From positions 66,616,740 through 66,680,739 of the forward strand of contig NW_023601322.1 in the NCBI RefSeq assembly GCF_014898055.3: DNA of 64,000 bases. Reading direction: 5' to 3'. The DNA comes from Talpa occidentalis. Taxonomy: Eukaryota; Chordata; Mammalia; Eulipotyphla; Talpidae. Of the stretch, positions 29,821 through 42,284 are shown one piece after another. The position numbers and the translations under genes were made by a program. The notes beneath the pieces are model-generated. The model had not been told where the DNA came from. It made no database searches and saw nothing but the letters and a program-made list of their open reading frames with translations. Every line of letters starts with the position of its first letter. The first letter of the stretch is position 1.

Positions 29821-32582
29821 TCTCTCCTGTTGTCTTTCCTCTGGGCCCCAGCCTAGCCCCCATCTCTCTCCAGCTGTCACACACTAAGTGTACCCAGGAC
29901 TTGGCTGGGGTTCCAGAGCAGGGACAGAGGCCTTGTCAACTGGCATCACAACCAGCTAAGGCAGACCCAGTGTCACCTTCACCCATACCCCAATATTTGT
30001 GGGCACTAGCCCTTAAGTCAAAAGAGAGCAGACTCTCCAGGGGCTGCATGCTGCCAGTGGAGAGGGCAGGATGTCTGGACACATTTGTATGCAGACACTC
30101 TACATTTCCATGTCATTTGCTGCACCAGTAGGGCAGGTACAGGATTCAGGGGAAAGGTTATCATGGCCATCCAAGGTTGGATTCCTCAACACTCATCTGC
30201 ATTCCTCCCTAAGTCCTTTGCATCTCATCTTTGATCCTTGAAGTTTCCTGGAGAGGATTGGGGGAAAGGGTAGAAGCAACTGGAGGAAGCAAATGATAAA
30301 GGCCTTTGTCAGGCAGCTTGGAGACTAAGCGAGGACTGGGAGCAGCCAAGCTGATTCCCACTTCTCCCTGGAGTTAGGCTCACACTATAGCCAAATGGGG
30401 TGGGTGCTCTGAGAAAGTCCCCCAACAACTTCCTGGGTAGCCACTTGTCCAGTTGGCTGTCCTCAGGGACAAGGTGCTCCTCCTCCCTCCCTGCACTGGA
30501 ATCCACAGCAAGGATGGGATGAGGTTAATTAATTGCTAGTAGAAATTCTCTGGACAGAAGAGGAGCAAGAGATCCATCGTGTCTCAGAGCCAGAAGCTCC
30601 TCAACACAGTGGTAGCTGTAAGGTCACGTGGGCTACATACAGGGTGCAGAATGGAAGGTTGTGATGGCAATGGGCAGACACAGGAAGCGAGCGGAGTAGC
30701 AGGAGAACTGGAGTGGGGAGAGGCCAAGAGAATAGCTTCAGAGGATCCCCTGGAATGTTGGGGAGACCACAGGAGGAATAATTTGGTTGGGCAGATGTAG
30801 CTTGCCTCAGTCCAGCATCTGAGATAAGACAGGGTAAAACACAACTCATGCCATAGCACTTTCTTCACTTCTTTGCAAGCTTCTCCTCCTTTCCTTCCCG
30901 CCATCTGAGTCTGAATCTGAAAACTTCCCTATCATATCCATTCCCTCCAAACCCTAAGCCCCAAGAAATCGTCCTCATTCTTTTGGAGATCAGCACACTT
31001 TTTATCCATAAGAAGTCCTCCTTTTGCCCATTCAGCTTCTCAGAAACTTCTGTAGCCCCAGTGAGTTCAAATATCTCAAACTTTATATGTAGGTCCATTG
31101 TACAAAGCATTTAGAGTAGTTAAGAACTAGAGTTATTAACGGGGCAGGCTGGAAACCAGCAGAGAAAGCTGTGGAAACAGAGGGTACTGACCAAGGTGCT
31201 GAAAAGCCCCATGTCCTATAAAAAAGCCTCAATTTCTCCCTGTGTACCTTCTCCCATCCCCACCTTCAAGGTTTCATCCTGAATACAAACCCACCAGCAG
31301 ACTGGTTAGTCAGGTAGCTGATTTCAAGGAGTTCCTCTGGGTTACAAACCGGCCTTCCTCCCTAAAGCTCAGGCTCCGCACCTCCCTTTCTGTCTTTAAC
31401 ACTGACTCCGTCTGTTCAAGCAGCCCTGTCAAGGACAGCCCCCTGCAATCTGACCATGGCGGCAGCTGGCAGGGCCTGGGGCTGCACTTGACATCCTGAT
31501 CCAACCATATTCTCAGAGAGGAAGCAGGTTGGGAGTTCCGCATGCTTGCACACACCTGCACACACCGTGCACACTCATACCCTCAATGTCAGCCTAGACT
31601 ACAGAAATGGTTCTTACACTTCCTGGGACATGGACCTCCTGGCTGTGAGGCACCACAGGCACCCTGTCCCCCCCAAAATGCACATATATGCGACCTTTTG
31701 AATGTCTGATCAGGAGGGCCTGGGAAAGGGGGTGTCATTTCCCCTGATACCTGTCCTCAGCAGCAACCCTAGTCCAGGGGTTGGGGTTCCCTCCAAGAAG
31801 ATGTTTTCCAGTAAAATGGGGATCTGGTCAAATCACATGGTCCCCTTTCATTTGCTGAGGTTTGGTGACATCCCATGAACAATGCCAGTGGGGCTCAGCT
31901 AAGGGGCAAAGAAATTCAAACCATCTCCAAGGATACATCTAGTCCTCAATCTCAAGGATCCAGCAGTTCTGAATACACCTGCCTACTGAAAGCCAGTACA
32001 GCTGAGGCCTGGTTTTTACAAACAGGTGAGTGCTGAGCTCCAGGTGTCACCAGAGTCACTGTGAAGACTGACCATGTTTTTGCTGCCCACAGTGAGCACC
32101 CACCATGTAGACAAGGCAACTGGCTCAGCCTGGCTTCAAGACTTCCTGCGACCAAGCACAAACTGACTGCTTTGGGTTCAATTCACATATGCACACCATC
32201 CACACACATGCACTGACATGCCAAGCACACCCACATGGGTCAAGATCTATACAAACTACGTGAAAACACAAAGAAACACACACAATCATCAAAAAAGGAT
32301 GAAACATGCAAAACTCCACAAAGCACATGCATGAATACACAAACTATTCACATATACACAGAGTCATACAAACATATGTCTACACAAACACACTGTAACA
32401 ATAGGCCCCCATCTCCTAAGGAATATTCCAGCCCTACTGAATGAACTTTCTATTTCTCTCTGTTGCAACTCTCATCCCTCCATGCCTCTGTGCAGTCTGC
32501 TCCCAACACAAAGTGACAGAATCACTCTTCTGCTTTTCACCCTCACCTGGCATATTCCAGGTCAGCCTAGCAAGCTTCCATA
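29821..32582. other. Long mostly single-copy interval, no gene seen
   Basis: About 2.7 kb with no exon I can support. It includes an E-box (GGTCACGTGGG) at 30623-30633 and a degenerate CA-rich tract at 32185-32395. Open frames of 60-125 codons have no recognisable domain. Confidence 0.45.
32185..32395 (+). repeat. Degenerate CA-rich low-complexity tract
   Basis: ACACACATGCACTGACATGC, AAACACACACAATCATC and ACATATACACAGAGTC alternate with CA-biased spacers. It is probably a decayed microsatellite. Confidence 0.6.
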
Positions 32583-32985
32583 CTACAGCTTTCATGGGTT
32601 GCCATAAAAGTAGCACAAACTGGGTGGCTCATAACATCAATTTCTTCTCACGGTTCTGGAGGCTGGAGGTCCAAAATCAAGATGTCAGCAGGACTGGTTC
32701 CCTCTTTGGAGTTTTTGGTGGTAGTCATCAATCCTTAACATCCCTTGGCTTTCAAACGCATTACCCCAATCTCTACCTCAGGAGTCACATGGCATTCTTC
32801 CATGTCTGTGTCCAAATTTCTCTTCTTATAGGGACACTAGGCTCACCCTAACTCAGTGACCTCCTCTTAACTGGATCACATTATCAAAGACTCTGTTTCC
32901 AAATAAGTTCATATTCACAGGAACTGGTGGTTAGGACTTGAACATATCTTCTGGGGAATACAATTCAATTCTCGATAGACTCTAA
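32583..32985 (-). mobile_element. MLT1-like LTR (MaLR family)
   Basis: GGGTTGCCATAAAAGTAGCA, ACTGGGTGGCTCATAACATC, TCTCACGGTTCTGGAGGCTG, AGGTCCAAAATCAAGATGTC and TTCCAAATAAGTTCATATTC match the reverse of an MLT1-type LTR end to end. It is a solo LTR; no internal retroviral region is seen. Confidence 0.8.
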
Positions 32986-32999
32986 GTCTTGGTCACATT

Positions 33000-33225
33000 T
33001 TCCTTTCTCCACGAATCCTTCCCTGGCTTATCACCTTAGACTGAGTAAAGTGCCCCTGCCCTGTGCTCCCCATCATGGCACGTAGCTGACATATTGTTAG
33101 TGTTCCTCTAATGATCTCTCTTCCCAGCTCCGAGGAGCTATTTCTTTACCCACCATTGTATCCCAACCATCTGGCATGGCGCCTGTCACCAGGTCTCAGT
33201 AAATGCTTGCTGAATGAATTAAACC
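33000..33225 (+). repeat. L2 3' end
   Basis: ACGAATCCTTCCCTGGCTTA, TGTATCCCAACCATCTGGCA and CTCAGTAAATGCTTGCTGAA, TGAAT follow the L2 plus-strand order. Confidence 0.8.
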
Positions 33226-33439
33226 ATTTATACACATGATAAAAATATGTGGATCATATTCACATGTATGAACACTCACACCCTACCTATGTGTGCAACA
33301 ATGTAAATCAAGCCTATACACAGACACATGAGAAATGGTTTCATGTACAAGTTCCTGGCCTTGAACAGAGCCCAGAAGGTTCCAATTAGCTAACCAGTAA
33401 TGGCGGAGTTCCAAAAAGTCAAACCTCTCTGTCAGTGCA

Positions 33440-33662
33440 CTGGGAGAGGCATAAAGGGGTCACCTGTGGTCTCCTGTCCTCAAGGGACCGACAAGCTAAT
33501 TGGGAAAACAAGACTAATATACGATGAGAGATACTAGAGAATTTAGATCTAGTTTGTGAGTTATGAGAGCTCAGAAGAAGGAGCTCTTGTTGTGGACTGG
33601 AGTGGTTAAGGGATGCTCCCTGGGGGAAGATGATGGTTGAGTTTGGTCCTCTTCTGTGGGCA
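33440..33662 (-). repeat. L2 fragment
   Basis: GTGGTCTCCTGTCCTCAAGG, GACCGACAAGCTAATTGGG and TAAGGGATGCTCCCTGGGGG resemble reverse L2. Confidence 0.6.
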
Positions 33663-33664
33663 AG

Positions 33665-33722
33665 ATTTCAGCAGAGAGAAGAAAAGAAGAGAAAGGAGGA
33701 GAGGAAAGGAAAGGAGGGGAGA
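33665..33722 (+). repeat. Purine-rich (GAAA/GGA)n tract
   Basis: AGAGAAGAAAAGAAGAGAAA, then GGAGGAGAGGAAAGG. Almost pure purine for 55 bp, next to the SINE. Confidence 0.8.
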
Positions 33723-33753
33723 CAGCATATATAAAGGCCCAGGGGCCTGTTTA

Positions 33754-34038
33754 CTTTTTAATTTTTTTTTAAAGATTTATTTATTTATGCATACAAGAGC
33801 TGAGGTACAGGCCAGAGATGTAGGGGGTAAGAGGATTCAGCAGAGACAGAGCAGGGAGTAGAACAGGCAGACTGACTGAAACATACTGCTGAGGGGAGCA
33901 CTGGGTGAGATGGAAGAGGTCTGCTGCACCATGTGGGTTGCTCCCTGGCTGGCCAGGGATGGAACTCATGCTGCAGTGGCTGCAGATTGCTTCATAGTGC
34001 TGTGCTTAACCCCTTGCACCTCCAGGGAGACCCCCAGC
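33754..34038 (-). mobile_element. tRNA-derived SINE, type I, full length
   Basis: A reverse copy: TAAAGATTTATTTATTTATG, body, B-box complement GGGATGGAACTC (mutated), head complement CTTGCACCTCCAGGGAG. Target-site duplication GGCCTGTTTA at 33744-33753 and 34039-34048. The complement of AATAAATCTTTA shows the polyadenylation signal followed by the TCTTT terminator. Confidence 0.9.
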
Positions 34039-34048
34039 GGCCTGTTTA

Positions 34049-36334
34049 AAGAAACAATCTGAGGAGAGGAACCTATGCTTGTTGTAGTATGGAGGGGAGA
34101 TCTAGATGCCAGAGGCCCCCGCCGTGCCAGGCTAAGGATCTCTAGCTTGTTATGGTTTCCTGTAGTCCAGTCTCTTCCTGTCACGTGCAGGAACAATTTC
34201 TCTAGTCTTGTGATCCAGGTTCCAGGGCTTAAGGAGGTGGGGAGCAGCCTGCTGACTGTGCCTTGAGCTGTGGGAATGCCAGGCAGCCCGTGGCAGGGGT
34301 CCTCTCCTCCCTCAGAGCTGTGGGTAGCAGCAGCACCTGCTGGAAGGCCAGGGTCAAGCTCAGCAATTGGTCCTTCCACTTGCTCCTTCCCTGGGAGAGG
34401 TAAGTGACAAGCTGGCAGAATGCTTCAGTGACATCTCTGTTGGCAAAGCAGCCCCTGTCAGCCTCCAGATGTGGCCAAGGGATTGAGAGACCAACTCTCA
34501 AAACTCCTTCCCAGCCTCCAAACCCTGATACCAGAAGGTTCCTTAAGGGGCCAGTCACACAGTAGTGAAGAAAGGTTCAGCAAGGAAGAGGGGCCACAGG
34601 GCCTGCCCCCATCGGAAAAATGGAAAGAGAAGAGGGTAAGCTCCTTTACTGGTACAAAGAGACATAATCATTTGCTCACTCATCTTGCAGAGACAGAGAA
34701 GGGCTGCATCTGGGTCTTGGAAGTATAAATAAGGCCTCTAACACCCTCCAGGCCTTCTCCTTCACCTTGAAATGATCCATTTTCTAGGGAGGTGGGGCCA
34801 GAAAGTAGTGGTTGTCACAGGAGTTTGAAGTCTTTAAGAAGAGAATGGAGACCTCCGGGGAGAAAGGAGTGAGGCTGGGGGCTCAGGATAGGAAATCTGG
34901 CCTGTGTACCTTCTTACCATAGCCACCACACCCCTGGTCCCTTTGTGTGCTGCCCAGGGAGGCCCTCATTGAGGCGGAGGGGAAAGTAGGACAAGCTCAG
35001 TGTTTAAAAGGTGAAGAGATTTTCTTGAACTTGCAGGATAGGCTTCTGGAAAACCATTCCCCCGGGGTACCTGGAAAGCAGTTGGGCAAGCAGGTGGAGC
35101 TGGAGACCAAGCCAGGGAAGGAAGGACACTTGCCAGCTCTTTGGTATCATTTATGGTACCTTGCTCTGCAGTGACCCTGGAGGCAGCCCTCCAGTGGGCA
35201 GCAAAAAGTGGTGGGTGGGCCAGCCTAAGTAAGGGCCAGCGAGGCGAGCATGGATGAGCACCCCTGCTGGAGGGCTGGGAACAAGCAGACTCGTGGAGCT
35301 GGACAAGAAGCAGCCCATACCCGGACTGATAAGGATAGATGGAGGTGGCGACACTGAAGGGTACGGAGGACAGGACAGTGGTGCTTGGGGACATGCAGTC
35401 AGGAGAAAACTGGGACAAAGTGCCATGGGGCCATTTCTTGGGGCAGAGGGACTCAGAAATGTCTCAGCAATGCCCAACTGGGAGCCCAAGGATAGTCTCA
35501 TAATAGGGTTCCCAGGTCTTTCTTGGTAGCCCCCAGACCCCTAGGGACTCAGTCTGCTAACTTGATACCAAGTATTCAAGTGTACTCCCCAACAAGTCAC
35601 AGACAGCCAATGATGGGAATCTGAAGACAATTTTCTGAGCTTGCTTTAAGATGGAGTAGGGTATTCGTAACCTAGATAGTCACTATCTCCTAGAAGAACT
35701 CTTCCTAGGGTCCCCACAAACCCAGGAATATCACTGTCCATCCTTTACCCTCTCCTCTTAAGAACCTGTCTTCCAAGCCGGAGACAAGACACAGTGAGAC
35801 TGGCGAGGGAGACAGTTTGAGTGTTCCCTGTCCTCTTCCTCACTGCCCCAGGTCGCCCTGCCCCCAAGGCCACTGCGCCCCACAGCCTCTGTGAAGCCTG
35901 CTTCCTCTCTATTCAATGAAACAGTTCCTCCCTCGGACTCTGACTTCCGTCCCACATCCCGAGCATTTCTAGGACAGAACCTCTAGCCACCAGGATCACA
36001 GAAGCCTGCCGCCCCGCAGCTCCAAGCAGGCAGGAACGCTAATTGGCATTAACAGAGACCAGGCCAGCAGCTCACAAAAGATCCTCTCTTCCTGACCAGA
36101 GCCAGGCCTGGGGCACTGCCAGCTGCTGGTGTCTGCTAGCAGCGGGGGAGGGGGCCCTTTCGTGTGGAAAGGAGCAGAAACTGAGAAGGAGGCACCCACT
36201 GGGAGAGTGAGAGGCTGGCCCTCCTGCTCTTCCTCGCCAGAAATTCTCAGGTAGCATAGAGCACACTAGGAATTCTGTCCCCTCGAAGCCCAATTTATAT
36301 GCTTCTTTTAATCTGATCTCACCTGGTATAAAAA
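34049..36334. other. Long single-copy interval, no gene seen
   Basis: 2.3 kb free of recognisable repeats. Several frames of 70-150 codons occur on both strands (for example 34966-35418 minus) but none has a domain or repeated codon-position bias I can recognise. Confidence 0.45.
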
Positions 36335-36570
36335 GCTCTAGAATCAGTCTGCCTGCATTGATACCCCAGGACACACTTCATATGTGTGACCATGGACCAG
36401 AAAATGGTGCCTTTGTTTTTTTGTCTGTGAGAAGGGTACAATACACCCACTCCACTGGGGTTGTCATGAAGATTAAACGCCATCCATAAACAAGCTCTTA
36501 GCACAGTCCCCAGCATGTAGTAAGAAATCACTCAAATGGCACTTGCAGTTATGTGATTATGATTATTATT
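36335..36570 (+). repeat. MIR
   Basis: AGAATCAGTCTGCCTGCATT, TTTTTGTCTGTGAGAAGGG, CATGAAGATTAAACGCC and AGTAAGAAATCACTCAAATG follow the plus-strand MIR order. Confidence 0.8.
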
Positions 36571-38629
36571 TCTAGGACTCAGTCCCTTTTTGTCATAGGA
36601 AGTTTCCATTTCAGGGTTTCAACACTAACCATAGAGAATGGAGTAGAGCAAGCACCCCAGACAAGTGTGTTGAATAGAGAGGGAAGGAAAGAAGTGTGCA
36701 TGCATTTATCACAGGAAAAGCTAGTTTTCTGAGTAGACAAGAAAGACCCCCATTCAATATGCCATCAAAAAGACTGCCTGTCATTGCCTAGAATTTCACC
36801 AGTGTTGATACATTCCTTTGAGTAAAGCACCACCCTCTTCCCATTGGTCCCCTTTAAGATGCAAACAATCACACTTTAGTTTGAATGAGTTATTAGAGTG
36901 ACTGGTGGAAGAGGTGGTTTGAGAGCACTAGAGCCTCAATGGGGAGGAAAGGATTTTGACATAGAAAGTGCCAAAGGGATCATACAATTTTGCAGGAGGC
37001 TGGCTCTAAGAAAATTGAGTGCAGGACACTGCAATTTTCTTTAGTAACAGTTCAGATGTGACTGAACCTCATATTCAAGAATGTCTTCCTTGTCTCTGTC
37101 CTAAATCCTTCATGCTAGGGATTATAGAATAAAATGATCATCTATTTCTCCATGTTATGGGCCCAGCACAGGATGTATGACTGTATTTGTTCCTGAGGAT
37201 TTTCTTTTTCTCTTGGTATGAACTATCCATATGCAATCTCAATCCTAAAGTGATTTTCATTTGCTGGGGAAATTTGAAGACTATCTCTTGCCAGTCTGAG
37301 GTTAAACACAGAGGGAAATCTAAATGCAATTTTCCTGTTTGAGAAGCAGTTACAATATTTTTAAGCAATTGAAGCTTCAAAATTTCAAATTCAACATGCA
37401 GTTAGGTCTCAACCAGAGGAACTACAGATTTTGCAAAGTTTACAAAACAGTGGACTATCTCAGTGGCTTTTCTCTGAGGGCCGAATCTTGGAATGTTTCA
37501 TAAATGAAGATGTTCTGGGAGACTAGGTGTCATTTTATTGGTGTTGGCTTTTGGCTGAGGCCTTTTAAAGTAAATGTTACATGGGGAAAAGGTAAGAGGA
37601 AAGATGTTATAACAAAGTGCCAGGGCAATGATACATTTTAAATAGCATTATTTATCAACATCTATTGGCATTTGGAGTTAACAAACACTCTGGTCTATCC
37701 CCATTGAACATTTGCAGTAAATTTAAAGGACTTGTTTTGTCTTTGGCACAGTGAAGATGACCCAGCTAAGATTCATGTGTCATTTTGCAGAGGCAGACTA
37801 GTGGATGCCAGGACGACAGCATAGTGACAGACACCAGAGCCTGTCCTTACTTGTTCTGGTCCATTCTCTAGATCTGGAGGGCCCAGTCTGCTTCATGAGT
37901 TCCCCCCATCCACTGTATCAAGTGTACAGAGGGCTCTAGAAACACAAGACTCACACTGCCTGTTCTACCCACCAAGGCTAAGGGGCAGCATGGGGACCCA
38001 TCTCCATAGCCACAGCTGATTGGGACATCACCAGGAACCTGGTAGAAGATCCACAGGTTGGAAACCTCCACTGTGGCTGGGTGGGGGGAAGAGGGAAGGA
38101 AAAATGTAAATTGGGTCAATCAGACTTTCTCACCAGTGAATCTAAACAGGCAAACATACGATTGTGATGGACAAGGATATGTATTATTTTTGCCTGCCCA
38201 GCACTCATTTCACATTTTTTCTGGTGAGAAATTCCTTAGGGAGCAATTCCCTCTTTTAGTCCCTAGAGTTCAGGTGATTTGGCCTCCTCTACCCCCCAGA
38301 TTCGTTGATAGAGCCCCATTCCCAGATCTGGTCTGCCAGCAGATTGTATCCCCTGACCACAATGATGGGATCAGGAGGGGGAAGTGGATTCATGAAGGTG
38401 TTGGTCTGGCTGTGAACAAAGACACTCAGCTGTGGCTTAAAGGGTTTATTTCTTTCTCATATAAAAGTTCAGTGGATACAGTAGCTCTACTCCATAAAAG
38501 TCCTTAGGAAACCAGATTTCTACTTTGTTGTTCTGCCACCTCTAGATTACTCTCCTCATCACTGTGATCACACTCCAGCCAGCCAGAAGGTGGGGAAAAG
38601 GAAGGCAAGTAAAGCACCAACCCAAAATA
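36571..38629. other. AT-richer single-copy interval, no gene seen
   Basis: The largest repeat-free AT-rich block in the window. ACATCTATTGGCATTTGGAG and CTTTAAAGTAAATG-like runs near 37560-37760 look potentially constrained. No exon is evident. The 149-codon frame at 38058-38507 has no recognised domain. Confidence 0.4.
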
Positions 38630-38645
38630 TGCATACGTCACTTTT

Positions 38646-38938
38646 TTTTTTTTTAAAGATTTATTGATTGATTGATTGATACATACATACATACAAGCAC
38701 TGGGTACAGTCAGAAGCGCGGGAGGGTGAGAGAATTCACCAGAGCCAGAGCGGGGAGCAGAGCAGGCAGACTGATGAAGTACACTGCTGAGGGGAGCAGC
38801 GGGCAGCAGGAGAGGTCTGCGCGCCATGTGGGACCCTCCTCTGGTGGCCGGGGAGCAGCCGGGGATCGAACCGGCGCTGTAGAGGCTGCGGGCAGCTTCG
38901 CAACCCAGCGCTCAACCGCTGTGCCACCAGGGAGGCCC
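38646..38938 (-). mobile_element. tRNA-derived SINE, type II, full length
   Basis: A reverse copy with GATT/ATAC simple repeats replacing the usual AAAT tail, body AGAAGCGCGGGAGGGTGAG, B-box complement GGGGATCGAACCGG and head complement GTGCCACCAGGGAGGCCC. Target-site duplication TGCATACRTCACTTTT at 38630-38645 and 38939-38954, one mismatch. Confidence 0.95.
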
Positions 38939-39165
38939 TGCATACATCACTTTTGCTTATATCTCATTAGCCAGAATTTAGTCCCAAGTCATACCTAATT
39001 TCAAGGGAAGCCACAGACCCTGCTACAAGCTTCTCCCAGGTTGCAAGAAGAGGGGAATGGCAATTGGGGGAAAACCAGAGGGTTCTACCATCCTGCCATA
39101 GCAGCCTTGCTATCCCCATGACTGAATCTTTTCAAAGATGAAGTTAACACAGAAGAAATAAGAGA

Positions 39166-39441
39166 TGGGGCCTCCCCTGGTGGCACAGCGGTTGAGCACT
39201 GGGCTGCAAACTGCCCACAGCCTCTGCAGCGCCGGTTCGATCCCCGGCCACTGGTGAGGGTCCCACATGGCGCGATACACCTCTACTGCCGCGTCCGCTG
39301 TTCCCCTCAGCAGTGTATTTCGCCACTCTGACTGTTCTGTTCCCCGCTCTGGCTCTGGTGAATTCTCTCACCCTCCTGCGCTTCTGACTGTACCCAGTGC
39401 TTGTATAAATAAATAAATAAATCTTAAAAAAAAAAAAAAGA
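39166..39441 (+). mobile_element. tRNA-derived SINE, type II, full length
   Basis: Head GGGCCTCCCCTGGTGGCACA, B box GGTTCGATCCCC, tail AATAAATAAATAAATCTTAA then poly-A. A short deletion follows the B box (CCCCGGCCACTGGTGAGG). Target-site duplication AGAAGAAATAAGAGA at 39151-39165 and 39442-39456. It faces the previous SINE head-to-head, about 230 bp away. Confidence 0.95.
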
Positions 39442-39456
39442 AGAAGAAATAAGAGA

Positions 39457-39984
39457 CGAGAGATGGCAAAAAAGTCACTGGGGCTGAAAGACCCAGCCAT
39501 GCTCAGTGCCAGTTCTACTTTGGATTTTTCAGTTATGTGAGCCCATAAATTTCTTTCTTTCCTTGTTTAAACTAGTTTGATTTGGGTTTCTGGCATGCAA
39601 ACCTAAAAAGTCTGACTAATTCATGATAAGATCAGTAAGTAAATGGTCATCAGGAAGAAAAAGGACAAAGAGACCATGACAGAGATGCCAAAGTCATAAG
39701 GAAACAGGACTCTCAAGGCAGAGAAAAGAAAAAACAGCAAGATTTAAAAAAAAAAAAAAAAAAAAAGGTAGCAAGTCAGTAGGTGGCGAGGGGGAAGAGG
39801 TGGACACAAGCAGAGAGAAGCTGAGCTACCTGAGCTTCCACCTCCTCCTGCAAAGGACCCTCCTGCCAAGTCACTTTGAAGTTCAAATTACCTTCTAGTT
39901 CAGTTGCAATGTATGAAAAGTTATTTTGTTGTTCAAAACGCTTCCTATTCCTCCAGTGGGTGACCTTTCTGAAGGAGAAATACA
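39457..39984. other. Single-copy stretch with poly-A run
   Basis: A run of about 22 A residues lies at 39746-39767 without an adjacent recognisable element. Nothing else seen. Confidence 0.5.
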
Positions 39985-40225
39985 CGTCCTTTTGATGTCA
40001 GGTTTAGACACATGATTTGCTTTAGGCAATAAAATGTGAGGGGATGCTTTAAGGTCCAGTGACATCCTCTGTTGGCCTGGGTTCCAGAGTAAAGATCACA
40101 TGGAACAGAGCTGCTGCTGGCCCTTGGCAAACATGTAAGGGAGAAACATTAGTCAGAGGCCTCTGAGATTTGGGAATTGTCTGTTACTGCAGCATAACAT
40201 AATGTATGCTGACCAACGATATGGT
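39985..40225 (+). mobile_element. Ancient LTR-like fragment (MaLR-type 3' part)
   Basis: GGCAATAAAATGTGAGGGGA, TGGGTTCCAGAGTAAAGATC, CTCTGAGATTTGGGAATTGT and CTGTTACTGCAGCATAACAT follow a familiar ancient mammalian LTR ending. The family name is uncertain. Confidence 0.5.
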
Positions 40226-40970
40226 GTCTGTAAGGCCTGGATTTACTGCAGTTCTGCCAGTCTTTAAGTTTGATTGTCCATCTTTCCCTGGGTTGTCAGG
40301 TACATATTTCCTGAAGGTACACCCTCTCACCCTCCCCTTTCCTTATAACCAACAGGGAGTAGGCCTTGAACAATCACCCTGATAACTTTGGAGAGCTCTA
40401 TCCATGACGCCAGAATGACAGGCCTACATTTTATGATCAATTACCTAATTACCAAGTCCCTTTCCAATTCCTGTATCCAATACTTCCTATAGCCCTGAGA
40501 GGACATGGAATAGATCTGACTGTTACAAAACAGAATAACTGCATAATTTAAGTAATTTTATATTTGTAAATTTTACAGAATTTCTGTGAAACAAAGGCAG
40601 AAATAGATCACTTTACAGATGCTGATTTCCTCCAACCTAGGCTGTTTTACCGAGAGTACATGCTGCACTGGCAATGGTAACGATGATGGTGACAGGATCT
40701 TAGGCAGCACCTTTATATTTCCAAAGCATGTCACATGTTTGCTTGTTTTAAATTCATAATAGCCTGCAAATACCATCCCAGTCTGACCTATAGGGAGACT
40801 GGGGATGAGAAAGTTGAAGAGACTTTACAAATTATGTAGCTGACACTGTGTCTCCCATCTCCTTGTCCCACTTTCTCTCCCCTACCTGCTACATGAGTCA
40901 CAGCAGAGGAGAATACCCACCTCCATGATAGGGGCTTAGGAAGTCAATTAGTGAACACTCTGATTTGAAT
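40226..40970. other. Single-copy stretch with weak MIR trace
   Basis: 40670-40860 (CAAAGCATGTCACATG, then GATGAGAAAGTTGAAGAG) is a weak reverse MIR candidate. Otherwise nothing recognised. Confidence 0.4.
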
Positions 40971-41205
40971 AAATAAGTAAATGCATGAGTATATGACTAA
41001 ATGAATGGACGGATGATGGACAAATGGGTGTGTGGATTGATGGACAGATAAATGGACGGATAGGTAGATGGATGATGGATGGATGGATGGATGGATGGAT
41101 GGATGGGTGGGTGGGTGGATGTTGGATGGATGGACGGATGGATGGATTGATGGATGGATGGATGGATTTCTTTTATGTGAATAGATGGTCAGATGGATGG
41201 ATGGG
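40971..41205 (+). repeat. (GGAT)n-type minisatellite
   Basis: GATGGATGGATGG units form perfect stretches at 41070-41110 and 41120-41165, with GGGTGGGTGGGT and GGACGGAT variants. The array decays to AAATGAATGGACG at its left. Its frame would encode a Met-Asp-Gly/Trp repeat and is not a gene. Confidence 0.9.
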
Positions 41206-41394
41206 ATTTCTGAGGTCTGAGGAAAAAGGCAGTGGTATTCTCTTGGAGTCCGGAAAGTTCGAGCAAAGACCGCTCATACTCTACCACCCAGGATGCCCTA
41301 TATTTGACCAACATCTTAATCCTGTCCAAGCATTTTAATTCTCCCTCATCTATAAGAAAATGTGTTTTACTCAGAAGATTGTTCATTGCTACTC

Positions 41395-41580
41395 TACAAT
41401 GTATTAGCCATGTTCACTTCACCTCTCCAAGCCTCAGTTTCTTCTTTTGTAAAATGGGAATGAAAAAGCAGCTCCTTCATAGGATTGTTGTGGGAATACA
41501 TAATATCTATAGATCATCTAGTAAAGTGCCTAATATATGATAAGTTCTCAATAAATAAAAACCGTTGTTGTTAGTATTCC
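41395..41580 (+). repeat. MIR
   Basis: TCACCTCTCCAAGCCTCAGT, TTCTTTTGTAAAATGGGAAT, AGGATTGTTGTGGGAATAC and GATAAGTTCTCAATAAATAA follow the plus-strand MIR order. Confidence 0.9.
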
Positions 41581-41639
41581 CTGAAGTTCAGGATGGTTGC
41601 CTGTTAAAATCAAGGTAAGTCCCCACTAAGCATACCATA

Positions 41640-41960
41640 CTGTCATTAGGGTCTTTAGCCCTTTTTCATTAGTGGTTGAATCTGTAATAATACAATAACC
41701 TTTATTTTATTACACAGCCCTTGGAAATTGAGGGTTTCATCCATGTCAATTAATTCCTTCGCAGCCCACGTTGGCAGTGACAATCAGAATGTCAAAATGT
41801 CTCAGAGGATTCCTAGGAAATCTGAGGCACTTCACGATGAGCCTTCCCCGGGTGAGAGACCAGCCGGAGTGAATCGTTAATGCACTTCACAGGAAGGGGG
41901 ACTCTTCCGAAATGCTAATACAATCAACCCAAAAGGCAAACTTCAAGCTTCCTGCGCAGT
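41640..41960. promoter_or_regulatory. Candidate conserved non-coding element
   Basis: A repeat-free block with retained CpGs in an AT-rich setting: TGTCAATTAATTCCTTCGC, GAGTGAATCGTTAATGCAC and CTTCCGAAATGCTAATAC. TAAT cores are frequent. No open frame is convincing. Conservation is inferred. Confidence 0.4.
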
Positions 41961-42284
41961 GATCAGAGAGGTGCTCCCAGAGCCCAACGCTCTCCATGGA
42001 GGAGCCGGCCGCCCTGTCTCTTTACCAGCCTGTTCAGAGAGCGGCAGCCCATCCTCAGCAAGTTGCCCCTGTCCCACGCAGGCCCCTCAGGTACTTCCCA
42101 TTCCAGTCAGGGCAGCACCCAGATGAGCTGGCCACCTGGACCCACATCTGCTCCAAAGAAACAGCACATTTGTGGAGAACGCGTGGCCAAGGACCCTCCA
42201 GGGGATGAGAAAGGAGATACCTGAATGAACAAGGTACTGTCTCGTTCCCAGCATTCGCTCCTGGGGCCCATCTGTAGCATCCTC
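41961..42284. other. Single-copy stretch, no gene seen
   Basis: Moderately GC-rich with a few CpGs. The 108-codon minus frame at 42055-42381 reads into MIR and has no domain. Confidence 0.45.

Noticed and set aside
32583..32985. Endogenous retrovirus with coding capacity
   Set aside because: Only a solo LTR-like segment is present; no gag, pol or env-like sequence lies beside it.
41024..41210. CRISPR-like or coding repeat (Met-Asp-Gly-Trp)
   Set aside because: It is a simple GGAT-type minisatellite without spacers, and the frame is a product of the tandem repeat.
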